From positions 3,119,001 through 3,183,000 of the forward strand of contig NZ_CP134228.1 in assembly GCF_031656215.1 (NCBI RefSeq): a DNA stretch of 64,000 nucleotides. Direction: 5' to 3'. The position numbers and the translations under genes are program-made. Under the pieces are notes generated by a model. The model was not told the DNA's origin. It saw only the letters and a program-made list of their open reading frames with translations, and ran no database searches. Source of the stretch: Mesorhizobium koreense (GTDB lineage Bacteria; Pseudomonadota; Alphaproteobacteria; Rhizobiales; Rhizobiaceae). Positions 55,356 to 64,000 of the stretch are shown here, piece by piece (within the stretch, counting starts at the first letter, position 1; every line of letters starts with the position of its first letter).

Positions 55356-55916
55356 ATGGCCGAAGATCACATTCGCTACGACATTCTCGTTCAGGAAGCC
55401 CTGCGCGCCGTGATGCGCAAGGTATTGACGGAGGTCGCGCGCACCGGGCTACCGGGCAACCATCATTTCTTCATCACCTTCATGACCAACGCGCCGGGCG
55501 TGCGCATCTCAAGCCGCCTGCAGGAGCGCTACCCGGAGCAGATGACCATCGTCATCCAATACCAGTACTGGGATCTGAAGGTCAGCGAGACGGGCTTCGA
55601 GATAGGGCTTTCCTTTTCCGATATCCCCGAGAAACTGGAGATACCGTTCTCCGCCGTACGCGGCTTCTACGACCCCTCGGCCAATTTCGAACTCGAATTC
55701 GACCCGAGGCAGGATGCCGATGCCGCCGAACCGGCGGCTCCAACCGCCGAAGTCGAGACGCTGAAGAGCCCGCGCACGCCAAAGAAGCAAGATTCGGACG
55801 CCGCCAAGCCTGCCGAGAAAAAAGAAAAGTCCAAGGCCGGGAAGAACGACAAGCCCGCCGCCGAGGGCAACAAGGGCGCGGACGTCGTTTCGTTGGATGC
55901 CTTCCGGAAGAAATAG
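55356..55916 (+). CDS. sspB: SspB family ClpXP adaptor
   Basis: 186 residues. The folded SspB domain is at 1-125 (MAEDHIRYDILVQEALRAVMRKVL; HFFITFMTNAPGVRIS), followed by a Lys/Ala-rich linker and the conserved C-terminal VVSLDAFRKK that contacts ClpX. The alphaproteobacterial SspB delivers ssrA-tagged proteins to ClpXP. The ssrA gene is only 2.1 kb upstream. DUF4169 and the RHH gene follow closely. Confidence 0.96.
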   Translation: MAEDHIRYDILVQEALRAVMRKVLTEVARTGLPGNHHFFITFMTNAPGVRISSRLQERYPEQMTIVIQYQYWDLKVSETGFEIGLSFSDIPEKLEIPFSAVRGFYDPSANFELEFDPRQDADAAEPAAPTAEVETLKSPRTPKKQDSDAAKPAEKKEKSKAGKNDKPAAEGNKGADVVSLDAFRKK

Positions 55917-55927
55917 GCGGCCGGATC

Positions 55928-56119
55928 GTGGCGGAGATCGTCAATCTGCGAATGGCCCGCAAGCGCAAGGTCCGCGCCGATCAGGAAGCACGCGCTTCGG
56001 AACAGCGCGCGATCCATGGCCGTTCGAAATTCGAGAAGCAGCGCGACCGTGCGGCCGAGGAGAAGGATCGGGCTTTCGTTGAAGGCCATTTCCGCGGCAA
56101 GCCCGGCGTCGATCAGTGA
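55928..56119 (+). CDS. DUF4169 family small protein
   Basis: 63 residues from GTG 55928, AEIVNLRMARKRKVRADQEARA, matching DUF4169, a short charged helical family of alphaproteobacteria with no known role. Begins 11 bases after sspB and overlaps the next gene by four bases (GTGA). Confidence 0.85.
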   Translation: MAEIVNLRMARKRKVRADQEARASEQRAIHGRSKFEKQRDRAAEEKDRAFVEGHFRGKPGVDQ

Positions 56120-56331
56120 GCCCCGTCCGCAAGCGCTCGGTCACCATCCGCGGCCATCGCACCAGCTATTCTCTGGAGGATGCGTTCCAGGGTGAGCTGG
56201 AAAGGATCACGACCGAACGTTCGACGTCGCTTGCCGCCCTTATCGCGGCAATCGACGAGGGCCGGCCGCGTGACACCAACCTCTCCTCGGCGCTTAGGCT
56301 CTTCGTGCTCGATGCCGTAAGGAAAGGCTGA
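56116..56331 (+). CDS. Ribbon-helix-helix protein (RHH_4 type)
   Basis: 71 residues from GTG 56116. RKRSVTIRGHRTSYSLEDAFQGELERI then LIAAIDEGRP is the pattern of the short RHH_4 family (PF13467), a probable DNA-binding protein or antitoxin-like fold, often next to sspB in rhizobia. Target unknown. Converges with the asmA-type gene. Confidence 0.87.
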   Translation: MSPVRKRSVTIRGHRTSYSLEDAFQGELERITTERSTSLAALIAAIDEGRPRDTNLSSALRLFVLDAVRKG

Positions 56332-56334
56332 GTT

Positions 56335-59300
56335 TCAATTGGACGTCCCGAGACTCCTGAAGGACATATTGCCCTGACGGAAGATGTTAGTGACACCGGG
56401 CAAATCCTTGAAGCCGTTGGCCGTTGCCGGTTTGGACGGCTGGCTGGCCGGCTCGCCCGACTTGCCGGCGGTGTCCGTTGTGGCGGGCTTGTCATTCCCG
56501 TTGCCGCCGGTACCGGTCTTCTTATCCTGTCCGGCGGGGACGCTTGACGGATCGGGTTTCTTGTCGGTGGGCTGGGTGCCCTCGCCTGTCTTGTCGCTGT
56601 CGAGAAGCTTCCGTATCCTGTCTTCCAGCGAGTCTTCATCTTCTTTCTGCTTGCGTGCCTTTTCCGCTTCCTCGGCCGCTTTTGCCTGGTCGATCGCCTT
56701 CTGCTTCGCCTCCGCTTCGGCTTTCTGGCGCGCCTCTTCGGCGGCCTTCCGAGCGGCCTCGGCTGCCGCTTTTTCCGCCGCAGCGCGTTTGGCCTCTTCC
56801 TCGGCCTTTGCGGCAGCCTCCTCTTCTGCCTTCTGGCGTGCTTCTTCCGCTGCCTTTACGGCTGCGGCCGCCTTGGCTTCCTCGATCGCTTTCTGCTTCG
56901 CCTCCGCTTCGGCCTTCTGACGTGCCTCCTCCGCCTGGCGGACTTCTTCGGCCTTGGCCGCGGCTCTGGCAGCCGCCTGCATCGCTGCCCGTTCCTGCGC
57001 TGCCTCAACAAGCTGCTTCCGCGTTGCGTCGCGGTCTTCATAGTAAGCCGTTTCGCGCCGCAGCCTCTGTTTTTCGAGAAGAGCTGCCTGCATGGCCTCG
57101 ACGCGTGCTTCTTCACGCTCAAGCGCGCGCTGCGTGAGGAATTGGCCCAAAGGCGCCGTGTCGAGCCTGAACTTCATGGCGGCAAGCGGACCCGAGCCGC
57201 TGAAATTCACATCTGGTTCCGAGCCGACCAGCGCCTCGTCACCGGGGCTGTAGGCAATCGATCCACCGGCGGCAGCCGATGCCTTGTTGAAATCGAAGGA
57301 CGGCGTAACCGTGACGGTCGCGCCCTTGCCTTCCAGCCTGAGCGGCGGGGCGCGCAGCACGCCTTCGGCTATGGTGAAGGCAAGCGTTCCCTCGCCCGCC
57401 GGGAAACGGCCGCCGCTGACCAATGCGGGCGCGAAGGCGGCGGTCTTGCCGGCATTGATATCCTTGCCGATGCGGTCGGCGCCAGCCAGGATCGCCGGCA
57501 GCGCCTCGGTGTCGATGCCGGGGATGGCGAGGGCACGGAACGATGAGGTGCCAGAGCCCGCGAGCGAGGCCACCATGGCATCGAGAGACTTGCCGTTCGC
57601 GGTCACCGAAGCCGAGAGATCGGCGTTACCACTGAGGCCCGTACCCGCAAGCAATCGCGCCAGATCGGCACGATCGAGCTTCACTTGCCCGGAAAAGAGC
57701 GCCGTCCCGCCATTGTTGCGCAATTCGAACAGGCCCGACAGATCGCCGCCATCGAGCTTCGCCGACAGTCCCGATACGCTCAGTCCGTTGGCTTCGAGGT
57801 TGGCCTTGAATTTTGCGTCATGCACGGTGGCGAGAGCACCGGCCTGCACGGTCTTTGCCGTAAGGTCGAGATCGCCGGTGAAGGCAGGCTGCGGTCTGGT
57901 GTTGAACGGCGCCGTCGGCCAGCCGCCGACCTCGCTCCGCAATGCCTCGCCGCCGAACAGCATGTCGGCGGCGAGCGAAAGATCGATCGTATCGGCCGAG
58001 AGCGAGCCGGTGAAATCGGGACGGCCGTCCTTCAGGCCGGCCTTGAGGTTGCCGGCAACGGCGCCGCCGCCAATGGAGCCATCAAGCCCATCGAGCCCGA
58101 GCGTGCTACCGGAGAGCGTCACCTTCGAGGCCAGCGTCACCGGCAGACCAAACCCCATTCCCGGAAGGCCAACACCGGCGGTGATGAGCCAGGGCTGGAT
58201 GTCTTTCGCGACAAGCTTCGCCTTGCCGGTGGCCGCAATGCCGTCATCCGCCTCTCCGACCTTGCCGTCGAAGGAGGCCTGCAAGCCCTCGCCAGCGACA
58301 CTGAGCGACGTCGCAACGCCGTCGGCGAGCGATCCCTTGGCCGCAATCGAGACCTCGGCGCGGCCCGCCGCGTCGATCGGCAGTGCAGGCAGGCCGAAGA
58401 GCGCATAGACGGGTGCGGCTTCATCGTTGGAGAGCGACGCGTTGAGCGAGATGTTTGCCTTGTCCGGCGCCTTCCTGCTTCCCTTACCGGAAGCGGAAAG
58501 AGTGAAACGACTGCCGCCGGCATGGCCGTGGGCGCTGAGCGCGACGCCGGTCTGGCCACCCTTGTCGGCGGCAGCACTGCCGACGACGTCGATCTCCGCG
58601 TCCGTCAAAAGCCCGCCATAGCCCTCGGCCCGCCGGTTGAGGCCGGCGACCAGCGGATTTGCCGGATAACGCTCGGCCAGCAGTGACACCAGGGGCGCCA
58701 GATCGACCGAGACGATGGAGGCGTCGATATTGCCCGTCGGCGCGGTCGCGAGATCCCTGACTTCGCCGGTGGCGCTGATCGTGGCGCCGGCGAGGCCCTG
58801 AATGCTCAGCCTGTCGATCTCGAGTCGACCGCCAGACAGCCTGATACCGGCGTCGACCGAATCGGCGGTGAGCCCGGCGGCCATGACTGGCCCTGCCTTG
58901 AGCGACAGGTCGATATCGTGGTCCGCAAGCCGCGTCCTGCCCTCATCGCTGATGAACAAGGACGCGAAGGCGGCGAGCCCCTCGACGTCGAGCTTGCCGC
59001 CGTCGAGCTTCACCACCATGGACGGGTTGGCGTCGGCCGGTTCGTCGTTCTCCAGGCTGCCCTTGAAGCGCGCGTCGCCGAGGATGAGTTCGAGATTGCG
59101 GAAGACCTGCTTCTCCGGCGAAATATCCACCTTCGCTTGAAAGCCCGCGGCGGGAAGCCGACGGATCGCCTCGTCCACGTCGTGCGCGACCCATGCCGCG
59201 AAGCCGGATGGCTGCGCTACCGCCAGGAGCAGCGAGCCGGAGAAGCCGAAATCGCCGCCGGTGCGAAGGAAGCCGTTTGCCTCGAGCGTCGTGCGCCCCG

Positions 59301-60513
59301 GTAAGGTGGCATCGAGCGCCCCCACCTTCCAGCCGCCCTCGGCCGGTTCGGCGGACAGCTTGACCTCGCGAACCGTGGTATCGCCGGTCACGATCGCCGG
59401 AAGATTGAGGTCGATCTTGCCCGGTATGCCCGGCTTTGGCAGCGCCTTCACCACGCGCTCGAAAGCCGCGATCCGGTCGCGGAACGTAAGTCCGGAGGGT
59501 GCGGCATCGCCATTGCCGAGCGCATCGTCGAAACGGACTTGCGAGCCGTTGGCGGTGATGCCGAAGCCGGGTTCGCGCCCAATATCGAGGAAGGCATCGC
59601 CCTCCGCAGTATAGGGGTCGTCGACCGGACCGGTCTCGAAACGGAATTTCTCCACCGAAAGCCGCTTGTGGTCGAAATGGAAATCGCCTGTCAGCCGGTA
59701 GGGTGCCGGTGGCTTCGGTTTGAAGGCTCCGTCCTTGTTGGCGTCGTCTGAATTGCCTGCCGGCTGTTCGGTACCGGCATTCCTTATATCCAGGTGGAAA
59801 TCACCCTTGTAGAGCGCCACACCCTTGTCCAGACCGATATCGCCATCAGTCTGCAGAGCGATCGGATAATCGCGAGGATCGGCGCGTATACGCACCCGCA
59901 AATGGCCATCGCTGTCCACCCTGCCGGTCGATAGCGAAAGCGTGACCGGTTCACCGTCCGCCTGAAGCGTGCCATCGAACCTCCAGGGGCCTGCGAGCGA
60001 CGCGGCGGAGATGTCGGCATCGATGTGGGAAAGCACGTAGGTGCGGCCGCCGGCGCGATGATGGATGGTGATCTCGCCGTCCTTCACCGCCACCTTCTCC
60101 AGCGTCACCTGGCGCGGGTCGAAAAGGGCCGGCGCGCGGGACGCAAGATCGACGGTTCCATCCTCCCCGACCGTTACGGTCACATGCGGATGGTCGAGCC
60201 GCATGTCGAAGATCAGGACCTCGCCGCGAAGGAAGGGCGCAAGCTCCGCGTCCATGGAGAATTCATCGACCGTCATCGCCGGCTGGGAAGGATCGGCGCC
60301 GGCGACGCGCACGTCCGAAAACGTCACCGAGGGAAAAGGCAGCAGGCGCGCCGTAGCCGCGCCTTCGACCTTTACCTGGCGGCCCAGGATGCGGCTTGCC
60401 TCGCGCTCGAAATCGGCCCGATACGAGGTCCAGTCAATGAAATACGGCCCGATCAATGCGGCAGTCAGCGCCAGCACGATGAGGCCGCCGATCAGGACGA
60501 AAAGCCGAGCCAG
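56335..60513 (-). CDS. AsmA family envelope protein with TolA-like C-terminal tail
   Basis: About 1392 residues. N-terminal membrane helix ARLFVLIGGLIVLALTAALIG followed by AsmA repeats (long beta-groove proteins thought to move phospholipids between membranes). The last quarter is unlike AsmA: a Lys/Glu/Ala-rich coiled coil of about 170 residues (EEARQKAEAEAKQKAIEEAK repeats), then a Thr/Lys/Pro-rich linker and a short end (VTNIFRQGNMSFRSLGTSN). The helix is cut in half if the GTG at 60477 is used. No ATG, GTG or TTG lies upstream before the stop at 60576, so CTG 60513, with GGAG 8 bases before it, is preferred. Confidence 0.88.
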   Translation of the reverse strand: MARLFVLIGGLIVLALTAALIGPYFIDWTSYRADFEREASRILGRQVKVEGAATARLLPFPSVTFSDVRVAGADPSQPAMTVDEFSMDAELAPFLRGEVLIFDMRLDHPHVTVTVGEDGTVDLASRAPALFDPRQVTLEKVAVKDGEITIHHRAGGRTYVLSHIDADISAASLAGPWRFDGTLQADGEPVTLSLSTGRVDSDGHLRVRIRADPRDYPIALQTDGDIGLDKGVALYKGDFHLDIRNAGTEQPAGNSDDANKDGAFKPKPPAPYRLTGDFHFDHKRLSVEKFRFETGPVDDPYTAEGDAFLDIGREPGFGITANGSQVRFDDALGNGDAAPSGLTFRDRIAAFERVVKALPKPGIPGKIDLNLPAIVTGDTTVREVKLSAEPAEGGWKVGALDATLPGRTTLEANGFLRTGGDFGFSGSLLLAVAQPSGFAAWVAHDVDEAIRRLPAAGFQAKVDISPEKQVFRNLELILGDARFKGSLENDEPADANPSMVVKLDGGKLDVEGLAAFASLFISDEGRTRLADHDIDLSLKAGPVMAAGLTADSVDAGIRLSGGRLEIDRLSIQGLAGATISATGEVRDLATAPTGNIDASIVSVDLAPLVSLLAERYPANPLVAGLNRRAEGYGGLLTDAEIDVVGSAAADKGGQTGVALSAHGHAGGSRFTLSASGKGSRKAPDKANISLNASLSNDEAAPVYALFGLPALPIDAAGRAEVSIAAKGSLADGVATSLSVAGEGLQASFDGKVGEADDGIAATGKAKLVAKDIQPWLITAGVGLPGMGFGLPVTLASKVTLSGSTLGLDGLDGSIGGGAVAGNLKAGLKDGRPDFTGSLSADTIDLSLAADMLFGGEALRSEVGGWPTAPFNTRPQPAFTGDLDLTAKTVQAGALATVHDAKFKANLEANGLSVSGLSAKLDGGDLSGLFELRNNGGTALFSGQVKLDRADLARLLAGTGLSGNADLSASVTANGKSLDAMVASLAGSGTSSFRALAIPGIDTEALPAILAGADRIGKDINAGKTAAFAPALVSGGRFPAGEGTLAFTIAEGVLRAPPLRLEGKGATVTVTPSFDFNKASAAAGGSIAYSPGDEALVGSEPDVNFSGSGPLAAMKFRLDTAPLGQFLTQRALEREEARVEAMQAALLEKQRLRRETAYYEDRDATRKQLVEAAQERAAMQAAARAAAKAEEVRQAEEARQKAEAEAKQKAIEEAKAAAAVKAAEEARQKAEEEAAAKAEEEAKRAAAEKAAAEAARKAAEEARQKAEAEAKQKAIDQAKAAEEAEKARKQKEDEDSLEDRIRKLLDSDKTGEGTQPTDKKPDPSSVPAGQDKKTGTGGNGNDKPATTDTAGKSGEPASQPSKPATANGFKDLPGVTNIFRQGNMSFRSLGTSN

Positions 60514-60728
60514 TTTTCCTTCTCCGGTACCGAAAATGCCCCGCGGCCGTTCAACAGCCGCCCCAATGCCAGTCTATTCCAATTAGCGTGTCGATAAAGT
60601 GGCGGCAAATGACAGATGCGGCCGCCCAGGGAATGGCTGTCGCGGCAAGAAATTTTGCGAGCCCTGTCGGTCATGACAGATTCGGCGCGTCCTATGATCG
60701 GGTAAAGCAAAACTCGGAGAAAAAAGCC

Positions 60729-61463
60729 ATGCAGCCACACAACATCGTATCCCAGGACGACTGGTTTCAGGCGCATAAGGCACATCTGGCGCGCGAGAAG
60801 GCGTTCACGCGCGAACGCGACAAACTGTCGGAAGAGCGCCGCCGGCTGCCGTGGGTGAAAGTCGAGAAAGAATATCTCTTCGACACGGCCGAGGGCCGCA
60901 AGACGCTCTCCGACCTGTTCAAGGGCCGCAGCCAGTTACTCGTTTATCACTTCATGTTCGGCCCCGGTGCCGACTATCGTTGCAAGGGCTGCTCGTTCCT
61001 GTGCGACCACATCGACGGCGCCGAACAGCATCTGAGAAACCACGATATCTCGCTGGTCGTGGCCTCGCGTGCGCCGCTCGCCGAATTCCTTCCCTACAAG
61101 GAGCGGATGGGCTGGAAATTCGACTGGGTGTCATCTGGCCCGAGCGACTTCAATTTCGACTTCCAGGTGTCGTTCTCGGAAGAACAGGTCGCTTCGGGAT
61201 CTGTCGTCTACAATTTCCAGGATTTCGAAACCGGGCCCGACTTCATCTCAAGGGATTGGCCAGGCATAACCGCCTTCTACAAGGACGAGGACGGGACCAT
61301 CTACTGCACGTTCATGGCGCGTGCGCGTGGCGGCGACATCCTGATCGGCGCCTATAACTGGCTCGACATGGCACCGCTCGGCCGCAACGAAACGCACCCG
61401 AATACGATGAACTGGTTGCGCCTCCATGATGAATATGACGAGCAACCGGCTGTAAGCATCTGA
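60729..61463 (+). CDS. DUF899 thioredoxin-like protein
   Basis: 244 residues from ATG 60729 (GGAG about 10 bases upstream). The family pattern is clear: WVKVEKEYLFDTAEGRKTLSDLFKGRSQLLVYHFMFGP, a CKGCSFLCDH cysteine cluster where thioredoxins hold CxxC, and GAYNWLDMAPLGRNE near the end. Thiol-redox function is likely but not proven. Confidence 0.9.
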   Translation: MQPHNIVSQDDWFQAHKAHLAREKAFTRERDKLSEERRRLPWVKVEKEYLFDTAEGRKTLSDLFKGRSQLLVYHFMFGPGADYRCKGCSFLCDHIDGAEQHLRNHDISLVVASRAPLAEFLPYKERMGWKFDWVSSGPSDFNFDFQVSFSEEQVASGSVVYNFQDFETGPDFISRDWPGITAFYKDEDGTIYCTFMARARGGDILIGAYNWLDMAPLGRNETHPNTMNWLRLHDEYDEQPAVSI

Positions 61464-61482
61464 GCTACAGCATCATTCCAGC

Positions 61483-61572
61483 CTTCCGACTGCCGTTTTA
61501 CGGTAGCCGGAAGCCGGGATGACGTTCGGCCTGGAGCAGCGGGCGTTCTGACGAACACGGTCCCGCTGCTCC
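61483..61572. repeat. Two tandem hairpins between convergent genes
   Basis: A 14-bp stem with one mismatch and one G-T pair and a TTT loop (61483-61496 with 61500-61513), then a perfect 11-bp stem GGAGCAGCGGG/CCCGCTGCTCC (61533-61543 with 61562-61572). No T-run follows; may terminate both converging transcripts. Confidence 0.5.
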
Positions 61573-61634
61573 GGCTTGGTTCCCCTAGCCGCATTTGTGC
61601 AACGCCAGCCGATTCCGTCTGGCTGCAAAATGCT

Positions 61635-63119
61635 CTAGGCCTCTGCCGACATCGCGGCGGTGCGCAGATCGTCGGCCTTGCCGGTCGCGCCGTTGAACAC
61701 GAGGTTCAGGATCACCGAAGCGACCGAGGCCAGCAGGATGCCCGAACCGATCAGCGGCGCGATCACCTTCGGCAGCCAGATGTTGAAGCTCGGTGCAAGT
61801 TCCGGGATCATGCCGAAGCCAAGCGCGATTGCCACGACGAAAAGGTTGTTGCGGTTGCCCTTGAAATCGACGGCGCCCAGTATGCGGATGCCCGTCGCCG
61901 CCACCATGCCGAACATAACGATGCCGGCGCCGCCGAGCACGACCGTCGGCAGGGCTTCCACAAGCGCGCCCATCTTCGGGATAAGGCCGAGCACGATCAG
62001 GATCACGCCGCCGGCGACGCAGACGAAGCGGCTCCTGATACCGGTCACGCCGACCAGCCCGACATTCTGCGAGAAGCTCGTATAGGGGAAGGTGTTGAAG
62101 ATGCCGCCGAGCAGCGTGCCAAGACCGTCCATCCTCAAGCCCGAGGAAAGCATGGGTTGCGTCACTTTCTTGCCCGTCATCTCGCCAAGCGCCAGGAACA
62201 TGCCGGTCGATTCGATCATGACGACGATCATCACCAGCACCATGGTGGCGATGAGAACCGGGTCGAAGATCGGCATGCCGAAATGGAACGGCCGGATCGG
62301 CGCGAACCAGGCTGCACTCGCCACCTTCTCGAAATGCATCAGGCCGAGTCCGGCGGCAATGACCCCGCCCGCGATGATGCCGATGAGGACGGCGATGTTG
62401 GACAGGAACCCCTTTGTGAAACGCGCGACACCTATGACGATCGCCAGCACGACCAGCGAAAGCACGATGTTCTGCAGCGGCGCATAGGCGGGATTGGGCA
62501 GCGACGGCGCGAGCGCCACGCCCGCCGGCGGCGCAGGCACGGCCGAACCGGCCGCGCCGGCGGCGTCCGTTACCGCCTTCAGCCATGCCGCATGCTCCGG
62601 CGACACGATCTTCGGTGCGGTCGGCCCGACCGGCAGTCCAAAGATCCAACTGATGCCGATCTTCATCAGAGACACCCCGATGACGAGAATGATGGTGCCG
62701 GTCACCACAGGCGGGAAGAAGCGCAGCATCCGGCTGACGAAAGGCGCGATCAGCATGGTGATGATGCCCGCGCCGATGATGGCGCCGAAGATCATGCGCG
62801 CGCCGTCGGTGCCTGAATGCGCAACCGCCATCGCGACCATCGGTCCGACAGCCGCGAACGTGACGCCCATCATCACCGGCAGCTTGATGCCGAACCACTG
62901 CGTCGCGCCCAGCGATTGCAGGATCGACGCGATGCCGCATACGAAAAGGTCGGCCGAGATGAGGAACGCGACATCCTCCGGCGCGAGTTTCAATGCCCGG
63001 CCGATGATGAGCGGCACGGCGATTGCGCCGGCATACATGACGAGAACATGCTGCAGGCCGAGTACGAAAAGACGTGGAGCAGGCAACACCTCGTCCAAGG
63101 AGTGCGTTGGCGATGACAT
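61635..63119 (-). CDS. Nucleobase permease (NCS2, uracil/xanthine/urate type)
   Basis: 494 residues, about 14 membrane helices. LFVLGLQHVLVMYAGAIAVPLIIGRAL and FPPVVTGTIILVIGVSLMKI are typical of nucleobase:cation symporter-2; the NCS2 signature region NVGLVGVTGIRSRFVC (Q-N-x-G) suggests purines such as xanthine or urate. No purine catabolic genes lie beside it. ATG 63119 gives MSSPTHSL. Confidence 0.92.
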   Translation of the reverse strand: MSSPTHSLDEVLPAPRLFVLGLQHVLVMYAGAIAVPLIIGRALKLAPEDVAFLISADLFVCGIASILQSLGATQWFGIKLPVMMGVTFAAVGPMVAMAVAHSGTDGARMIFGAIIGAGIITMLIAPFVSRMLRFFPPVVTGTIILVIGVSLMKIGISWIFGLPVGPTAPKIVSPEHAAWLKAVTDAAGAAGSAVPAPPAGVALAPSLPNPAYAPLQNIVLSLVVLAIVIGVARFTKGFLSNIAVLIGIIAGGVIAAGLGLMHFEKVASAAWFAPIRPFHFGMPIFDPVLIATMVLVMIVVMIESTGMFLALGEMTGKKVTQPMLSSGLRMDGLGTLLGGIFNTFPYTSFSQNVGLVGVTGIRSRFVCVAGGVILIVLGLIPKMGALVEALPTVVLGGAGIVMFGMVAATGIRILGAVDFKGNRNNLFVVAIALGFGMIPELAPSFNIWLPKVIAPLIGSGILLASVASVILNLVFNGATGKADDLRTAAMSAEA

Positions 63120-63244
63120 GAAGTCCCTCCCTTTTTCACTCCCTCCACCCGAATCGGGTTTCCTCTCCCGGAGCAATGGTGCAGGATTACCCGGTATCGC
63201 TTCCGGTACCATCAAGAATGACTTGAATAATTCGTTTGGTTTTC

Positions 63245-64000
63245 ATGAAAATCGCCACCTGGAACATAAACGGCGTCAAGGCGCGTATCGGTAACCTCCT
63301 GCACTGGCTGCAGGAGAGCACGCCGGACATCGCCTGCCTGCAGGAAATAAAGTCGGTGGACGACCAGTTTCCACGCGCCGAGATCGAAGCGCTCGGCTAC
63401 CATGTCGAGACGCACGGGCAGAAGGGTTTCAATGGCGTCGCGCTTTTATCCAAGTTGCGCTTCGACGAGGTCAATCGCGGCCTTCCGGGCGACGACAGCG
63501 ATGAACAGGCGCGTTTCATCGAAGGCGTTTTCTCGACTTCCTCCGGGGCGCTCAGGGTCGTTTCGCTCTACCTGCCGAACGGCAACCCGGTCGACACCGA
63601 GAAATTCCCCTACAAGCTCGGTTGGATGGAGCGGATGAACCGCTGGGCCGGCGAGCGGCTCGCGCTGGAGGAGCCGCTGGTGCTTGCCGGCGACTACAAC
63701 GTCATCCCCGAAGCGGCGGACGCAAGGCATCCCGAGAACTGGCTCGGCGACGCGCTGTTCCAGCCCGAGACGCGGCAGAACTTCCGCCGCCTTGCTAATC
63801 TCGGCTTTTCGGACGCCGTCCGTTCGGTGACGGATGCGGCGGACACCTACACTTTCTGGGACTATCAGGGCGGCGCCTGGCAGAAGAACAACGGCATCCG
63901 CATCGACCATCTGATGCTGTCTCCGGAGGCCGCGAACCATCTGGTCTCCGCCTCGGTCGAGAAGCATGTCCGTACATGGGAAAAGCCTTCGGACCACGTC
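63245..64000 (+). CDS. xth: Exodeoxyribonuclease III, 5' part (runs off the window)
   Basis: 252 codons are visible from ATG 63245; the stop lies outside. MKIATWNINGVKARIGNLL opening, metal-binding E34 (CLQEIKS), catalytic GDYNVIP, GIRIDHLML, and SDH as the last visible motif. The usual length is about 260-270, so only a few residues are missing. Repairs abasic sites in DNA. The start is divergent from the permease gene. Confidence 0.95.
   Translation, partial: MKIATWNINGVKARIGNLLHWLQESTPDIACLQEIKSVDDQFPRAEIEALGYHVETHGQKGFNGVALLSKLRFDEVNRGLPGDDSDEQARFIEGVFSTSSGALRVVSLYLPNGNPVDTEKFPYKLGWMERMNRWAGERLALEEPLVLAGDYNVIPEAADARHPENWLGDALFQPETRQNFRRLANLGFSDAVRSVTDAADTYTFWDYQGGAWQKNNGIRIDHLMLSPEAANHLVSASVEKHVRTWEKPSDHV

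Noticed and set aside
1-64000. CRISPR arrays, prophage, insertion sequences, tRNA or rRNA genes
   Set aside because: Looked for regular direct repeats with spacers, transposase or integrase motifs, tRNA T-loops (GGTTCGAATCC type) and rRNA; none was found apart from the tmRNA acceptor.

Overview
The window is a piece of a GC-rich alphaproteobacterial chromosome, most likely from the Hyphomicrobiales (Rhizobiales), near Mesorhizobium or another Phyllobacteriaceae genus. The evidence for this is: a circularly permuted two-piece ssrA whose tag reads ANDNYAEARLAA; an SspB-type ClpXP adaptor; small lineage proteins (DUF3126, DUF4169, DUF2065, RHH_4); a GAAC-N7-GAAC (GTTC-N7-GTTC on the other strand) LexA box; Irr-type iron control boxes; and intergenic inverted repeats of a rhizobial style. 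I see no prophage, insertion sequence, CRISPR array, tRNA or rRNA. Most of the window looks like core genome.

Layout. 0-10 kb: 3' end of a homocysteine methyltransferase, wrbA, a GFA-type zinc protein, gatB, a 1-kb non-coding stretch with inverted repeats and structured DNA, a CBS protein, a rhomboid protease, PAS_5 and PilZ proteins, a LapG-like cysteine peptidase and a gamma carbonic anhydrase. 10-20 kb: DUF3126, cysE, an iron-uptake pair (cupredoxin and FTR1 permease) behind two Irr boxes, a hydrolase, DUF192, a double cold-shock protein, gloA, ygfZ, an HD hydrolase, and a translationally coupled RimK-like ligase plus GNAT/C39 peptidase. 20-32 kb: MscS channel, MFS transporter, the recO-era-rnc-lepB-acpS housekeeping cluster, kup, pdxJ, and a RecD-like helicase with an upstream LexA box. 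32-41.5 kb: an RND efflux pair, then ilvI and ilvH separated by an AbrB/PIN toxin-antitoxin module, with an attenuator leader peptide upstream of ilvI, and an XRE/cupin regulator. 41.5-54 kb: HerA-like ATPase, diguanylate cyclase, miaA/serB, the thyA-folA-hflK-hflC-DUF2065-degP run, DUF2853, ssrA and a P-loop protein. 54-64 kb: Bcr/CflA exporter, sspB, DUF4169, RHH protein, a very large AsmA protein with a TolA-like tail, DUF899, a purine permease and the start of xth.

Genes that work together: ssrA and sspB (tagging and delivery of stalled peptides to ClpXP); hflK, hflC and degP (envelope quality control); thyA and folA (thymidylate cycle); recO, era, rnc, lepB and acpS (core cluster); the cupredoxin and FTR1 (iron import under predicted Irr control); and ilvI and ilvH (branched-chain amino acids under predicted attenuation). 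The least understood unit is the RimK/GNAT-C39 pair, which has the parts of a peptide ligation and cleavage system. All functions come from reading protein motifs and gene order. No database search was run.
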